DNA from: PGYT01 sp963675055
Lineage (GTDB): Bacteria; Bacteroidota; Ignavibacteria; Ignavibacteriales; Melioribacteraceae
Direction: 5' to 3'
Assembly (NCBI GenBank): GCA_963675055.2
Contig: CAXXJE010000002.1
Coordinates: 930,001-994,000, forward strand
DNA: 64,000 bases
Part shown: positions 62,397 to 64,000 of the stretch, piece by piece
Layout of the letters: the number at the start of each line of letters is the position of its first letter
How positions within the stretch are numbered: the first letter of the stretch is position 1
Translations under genes and position numbers: made by a program
The notes under the pieces: generated by a model
What the model was told of the DNA's origin: nothing
The model's input: only the letters and a program-made list of their open reading frames with translations
Database searches by the model: none

Positions 62397-62415
62397 TTAA
62401 TAACTCCGTATCTAT

Positions 62416-63318
62416 TCAATTATCTCTTAAAAATGCCGCACCTATTGATGCTGCTCTGTTTCCAAGTTTTGAAGTCAGCAATTTTACTTTTCCTTTTGGA
62501 AAAGTCCATGCTCTTTGATCAACTATTTTTTGTACGAATGGTATAATCTTATCGCGGCTGTTCATAACTCCGCCTCCGAGAATAACGGCTTCCGGTCCGT
62601 AAGCGTGTATCGTGTTCACAACTCCCAATGCAAGGTTATCGTGGAATTCCTTAAGCGTTTCGTTATACTTCACGTTTTCAATTGCATCTTTAAAAAACTC
62701 TTTAAGGATATCATTTTTAGATCTCAGTTCGGGATGCTTCTCACTTATGATTTTAATAAGAGCAGTTGCCGAACAGTATAATTCAAGACAGCCCTTGTTC
62801 CCGCAGGCGCACTCGGGACCGTTCCTGTCAATGCTTATATGTCCTCCGAGAACTCCGCTTAACGGGTCATTAGAAAAATAAAGTTCATTGTTGATTACCG
62901 CGGCGCAGCCGAGGCCGGTTCCCAAAGTCATTACGACTATTGAACTATAATCCTTTCCCGCTCCGAACCGGTATTCTCCGTACGCATAAGCACGTGCGTC
63001 GTTTTCCACAGTAAAAGGAACTCCGAATTCCGCTTCAAGAAGTTTTTTGAGATTAGTATCCGCGAAAATATTTGCTGCACCGATATCATTAATTAGTTCA
63101 CCAGTTTGACGATTAACCAATCCCTTAATTGCCAGCCCGGCATGAGTTATATCGTGATTTTCAAAGTACTTCTCAAGCACCTTGAACAATCCCTTATCGA
63201 ATCCGTGTTTTTCAGTGGCTCTCTTTAATGAAATCTCGCCGAATGCTATTTCATCAGCGGTCTCACTAAACACGCCCATCTTCAAATTCGTACCTCCGAA
63301 ATCTAGTCCGAGTCTCAT
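62416..63318 (-). CDS. ROK-family sugar kinase
   Basis: 300 residues. LGLDFGGTNLKMGVF (phosphate loop), ENDARAYAYGEYRFGAGKDYSSIVVMTLGTGLG, and the ROK zinc motif CACGNKGCLELYCS. Substrate could be glucose, mannose or fructose; the mannosidase/PMI neighbours make mannose or fructose worth testing. It starts 3 bp after the esterase stop on the same strand. Confidence 0.92.
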   Translation of the reverse strand: MRLGLDFGGTNLKMGVFSETADEIAFGEISLKRATEKHGFDKGLFKVLEKYFENHDITHAGLAIKGLVNRQTGELINDIGAANIFADTNLKKLLEAEFGVPFTVENDARAYAYGEYRFGAGKDYSSIVVMTLGTGLGCAAVINNELYFSNDPLSGVLGGHISIDRNGPECACGNKGCLELYCSATALIKIISEKHPELRSKNDILKEFFKDAIENVKYNETLKEFHDNLALGVVNTIHAYGPEAVILGGGVMNSRDKIIPFVQKIVDQRAWTFPKGKVKLLTSKLGNRAASIGAAFLRDN

Positions 63319-63321
63319 CAG

Positions 63322-64000
63322 CTATTTTCCGTAAAAATAAATTAGTGCGTCAATCAAATGTCTTCTCCAGTTTCCCCAGGTATGACCTTCCGGATATTCT
63401 CTGTAAACAAAGTCATAACCTTTTTCAGTAAGTGCAGTTTTCAAATCGCGGTTGCCCTGTGTAAAATTCAATTCATCTGCCGGCAACAGATTTGCACCAA
63501 CGATTGTTTCGTAAGTACCGACATCTACATATGCTTTAATATCTTTTACATCATTATCCCTTACAAGCTTTATCATTTCATTCTTCCTGAATGAATGATA
63601 CCCGGACTGGCTGTAAGCTTTGCCGAATACTTCAGGACGGGAGAAACTGACAAAGAATGATATTAGTCCGCCGTATGAAGCTCCTGCGATTATTCTGTCT
63701 TCAGCATCCTGTTTGGTAGAATAGTGAGTATCAATGAACGGAATGAGTTCATCAGCAAGGAACTTCACATAGTCGTCGTTCATCCCGTATTCCGTCATGC
63801 GGTTCGGGAATTTCGGTTCGAACCTGTTCGGAGGTGTTACGAACACTGCGACTACCGGATCAATTTTATCTTCATTTATCATCCTGTCAAGTACATATGG
63901 TGTTGCGGCGAATTCAACGTAATCGTATCCATCGTTCAGATATATTACGGGATACTTTATATCCTCAGTGTATCCGGGAGGAAGATAAACATGTACGTCG
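63322..64000 (-). CDS. Alpha/beta-hydrolase esterase (enterochelin-esterase/EstD fold), truncated by the window edge
   Basis: The frame is open from 63322 to the window end (64000), so the start is missing. Visible residues VHVYLPPGYTED, KYPVIYLNDGYDYVEFA, the nucleophile GASYGG, and a C-terminal His in YPEGHTWGNWRR fit the PF00756 esterase family (Fes/IroE/EstD-like). An ATG at 63882 is internal. In this locus it may deacylate sugars or oligosaccharides, but that is inference. Confidence 0.88.
   Translation of the reverse strand, partial: DVHVYLPPGYTEDIKYPVIYLNDGYDYVEFAATPYVLDRMINEDKIDPVVAVFVTPPNRFEPKFPNRMTEYGMNDDYVKFLADELIPFIDTHYSTKQDAEDRIIAGASYGGLISFFVSFSRPEVFGKAYSQSGYHSFRKNEMIKLVRDNDVKDIKAYVDVGTYETIVGANLLPADELNFTQGNRDLKTALTEKGYDFVYREYPEGHTWGNWRRHLIDALIYFYGK

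Noticed and set aside
1..64000. tRNA, rRNA or tmRNA genes
   Set aside because: No cloverleaf-like sequence with a T-loop GTTCRANNC and matching acceptor stem or rRNA-like stretch was recognised by reading; a covariance search was not possible here.

Overview
The window looks like chromosomal DNA of a Bacteroidota/Chlorobiota-type (FCB group) bacterium, most likely the Ignavibacteria lineage. This is inferred from two secreted proteins ending in the type IX secretion C-terminal domain with the NYPNPFNP hallmark, a FecI/FecR/STN-TonB receptor trio, a Crp-type regulator with a typical membrane-protein operon, and moderate GC. No rRNA, tRNA or CRISPR array was recognised. Both ends cut through genes: a NiFe hydrogenase large subunit on the left and an esterase on the right.

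Layout. 1-4.7 kb: a group 1 (Hyb-like) periplasmic NiFe hydrogenase operon in the order large subunit, maturation protease, Tat-exported small subunit, Tat-exported 4x[4Fe-4S] protein, NrfD-type membrane subunit. It is followed by a NicO/UreH-type nickel transporter, a small membrane protein and an epimerase with an unusual C-terminal helical extension. 8.3-13.6 kb (minus): an arsenic/thiol-redox operon read as arsR, redox protein, ArsP permease, ACR3 arsenite pump (interrupted by one in-frame TAG), redox protein, lipid-anchored thioredoxin, CcdA, thioredoxin-coupled arsenate reductase, lipoprotein. CcdA and the CxxC proteins can supply the electrons that arsenate reductase needs. 13.8-19.5 kb: a T9SS secreted protein, an MFS pump, a CDF metal exporter, remnants of a decayed Czc/Cus efflux locus and a TetR regulator.

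19.6-37 kb: mostly housekeeping and signalling genes. These include a lipid kinase, a receiver-CheB fusion, a glucuronokinase-like kinase with a UTP-sugar pyrophosphorylase, an rRNA/tRNA-methyltransferase-like protein, the agmatine-to-putrescine pair aguA/aguB, a GH16 pseudogene, a TPR histidine kinase, a secreted phosphoesterase and a TonB receptor. 37-42 kb is an A/T-rich accessory island: three secreted unknown proteins, then a two-gene ATPase + DUF4435/TOPRIM module that matches the PARIS (AriA/AriB) anti-phage architecture and ends inside a 65-bp attC-like palindrome.

42-50 kb holds a Crp-type regulator with a membrane/oxidoreductase operon and the sigma/anti-sigma/TonB-receptor trio. 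50.1-51.5 kb is a complete IS4-family insertion sequence with 19-bp inverted repeats and a 7-bp target duplication; its transposase start is out of frame by one base at an A7 run. 51.8-55.9 kb encodes a 1367-residue secreted protein with cohesin-like and dockerin-like modules. 56.8-64 kb (minus) is a sugar locus: GH38-type alpha-mannosidase, MsmK/UgpC-type ABC ATPase, phosphomannose-isomerase-like protein, ROK kinase and an esterase.

Several intergenic gaps carry dispersed hairpin-rich repeats bounded by TGTCAT/ATGACA or containing GTCACGGA/TCCGTGAC.
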